Source: an uncultured Rhodospirillales bacterium
Lineage (GTDB): Bacteria; Pseudomonadota; Alphaproteobacteria; Acetobacterales; Acetobacteraceae
DNA length: 6,313 nt
Reading direction: 5' to 3'
NCBI GenBank assembly: GCA_903904805.1
Contig: CAIVDX010000425.1
Coordinates: 1 to 6,313, forward strand
Shown here piece by piece: positions 5,809-6,313 of the stretch (the stretch's first letter is position 1; every line of letters starts with the position of its first letter). The notes beneath the pieces were generated by a model. That model worked only from the letters and a program-made list of their open reading frames with translations, was not told the DNA's origin and did not search any database. Both the position numbers and the translations under genes were made by a program.

Positions 5809-6313
5809 TTAAAGTTGGCAGTCCAACTCCAGACGGCAGGCATCGATGAGGAATTTCGCTGCCCAGTTGGGGTGTTCCAACCGGCAGTAGGGGCCGTCGA
5901 TCGGGAATGAGCCGGGAACGCCGTGCGGGGTCACGGTGCGGCGGGCGAAGGCGGTGGCGCGGTTGGCGAGTTCGGTCCAGCCGGGCCGGCCGGCGGGATC
6001 GGCCAGGTGGTGCCAGCAGGCGGCGATCTGCGCATTGCCGGTCACGCACACATAATCGCCGACGCCGCGCCAGTTCCGGTCGAGCTGGCCGGGGATGCGG
6101 CCGACCTCGTCAATGCAGCCCGCCAGCGCCTCGGCGGTGCGGCAGGCGGCGGCGAGCACCGCTTCGTCAGGCTCATTGCGCCAGAGGCTCCAGTTCCATG
6201 CCTCGACCAGGCCGCGCAGCGTGTAGCCGATGGTGTGGGTGAGCGGCGCGTCCGGCCAGTCGAGGCAATTGTCGGCGAACCAGCCGGTGGGGGTCTGGCG
6301 CGAGATCGCCCAG
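5809..6313 (-). CDS. C-terminal part of an alpha/alpha-toroid-like protein of unknown function, cut by the window edge
   Basis: The frame is open from the window edge to TAA at 5809-5811, giving 167 visible residues; the true start lies beyond position 6313. A GTG at 6159 is not the start, because clearly conserved-looking protein continues upstream of it. The sequence is rich in Trp, Ala and Cys and alternates helical stretches with short turn motifs: GWFADNCL, PLTHTIGYTLRGL, a helix, GQLDRNW, VCVTGNAQIAACW, a helix, GSFPIDGPY, and HPNWAAKFLIDA near the end. This rhythm resembles (alpha/alpha) toroid proteins such as six-hairpin glycosidase-like or terpene-cyclase-like enzymes. I recall similar uncharacterised proteins beside polysaccharide genes, but the family could not be confirmed. 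No enzymatic residue can be assigned from the fragment. Confidence 0.6.
   Translation of the reverse strand, partial: WAISRQTPTGWFADNCLDWPDAPLTHTIGYTLRGLVEAWNWSLWRNEPDEAVLAAACRTAEALAGCIDEVGRIPGQLDRNWRGVGDYVCVTGNAQIAACWHHLADPAGRPGWTELANRATAFARRTVTPHGVPGSFPIDGPYCRLEHPNWAAKFLIDACRLELDCQL

Noticed and set aside
5809..6159. The GTG at 6159 as start of the last minus-strand gene
   Set aside because: The frame stays open to the window edge, and the upstream residues (GWFADNCL, THTIGYTLRGL) look like conserved protein continuing the same fold, so the gene is cut by the edge.

Overview
The window is very GC-rich with strong G/C bias at third codon positions. It carries gene families typical of Gram-negative bacteria: a TonB energising module, an outer-membrane beta-barrel opening with an Omp25-like domain, and a CLC antiporter. 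The Omp25-like domain and codon use suggest an alphaproteobacterium, possibly Rhodospirillales/Acetobacteraceae or a rhizobial relative. That placement is an inference from protein style, not from a marker gene. The region looks chromosomal: no mobile element, tRNA, rRNA or CRISPR array was seen.

Plus strand, 1-1396: the 3' end of an unidentified gene (by position probably the ExbB/TolQ-type partner), then an ExbD/TolR-type protein and a TonB energy transducer. The three frames overlap by 1 and 4 bases (TGATG and ATGA junctions), so this is a tightly coupled inner-membrane module that passes proton-motive force to outer-membrane receptors. After a 113-base gap comes a CLC-type chloride/proton antiporter (1510-2796) with its selectivity and gating residues intact. 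After another 86 bases comes a secreted 609-residue outer-membrane protein (2883-4712). This is the most interesting gene here: an Omp25-like eight-stranded barrel fused to a second, omptin-like barrel that keeps the catalytic Asp-x-Asp and Asp-x-His pairs of OmpT-family proteases.

Minus strand, 4696-6313: an alpha/beta hydrolase of the monoglyceride lipase/S33 type converges on the outer-membrane gene, and their 3' ends overlap by 17 bases. A 192-base gap follows with a GC-rich hairpin and a weak promoter candidate. The window ends inside the C-terminal part of a tryptophan-rich, all-helical protein that looks like an alpha/alpha-toroid protein, cut by the edge.

Functionally, only the first three genes form an evident unit. 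The CLC and double-barrel genes may be read through from it because they lie on the same strand with short gaps and no recognisable terminator, but no shared pathway is evident. No obviously new multi-gene system was found.
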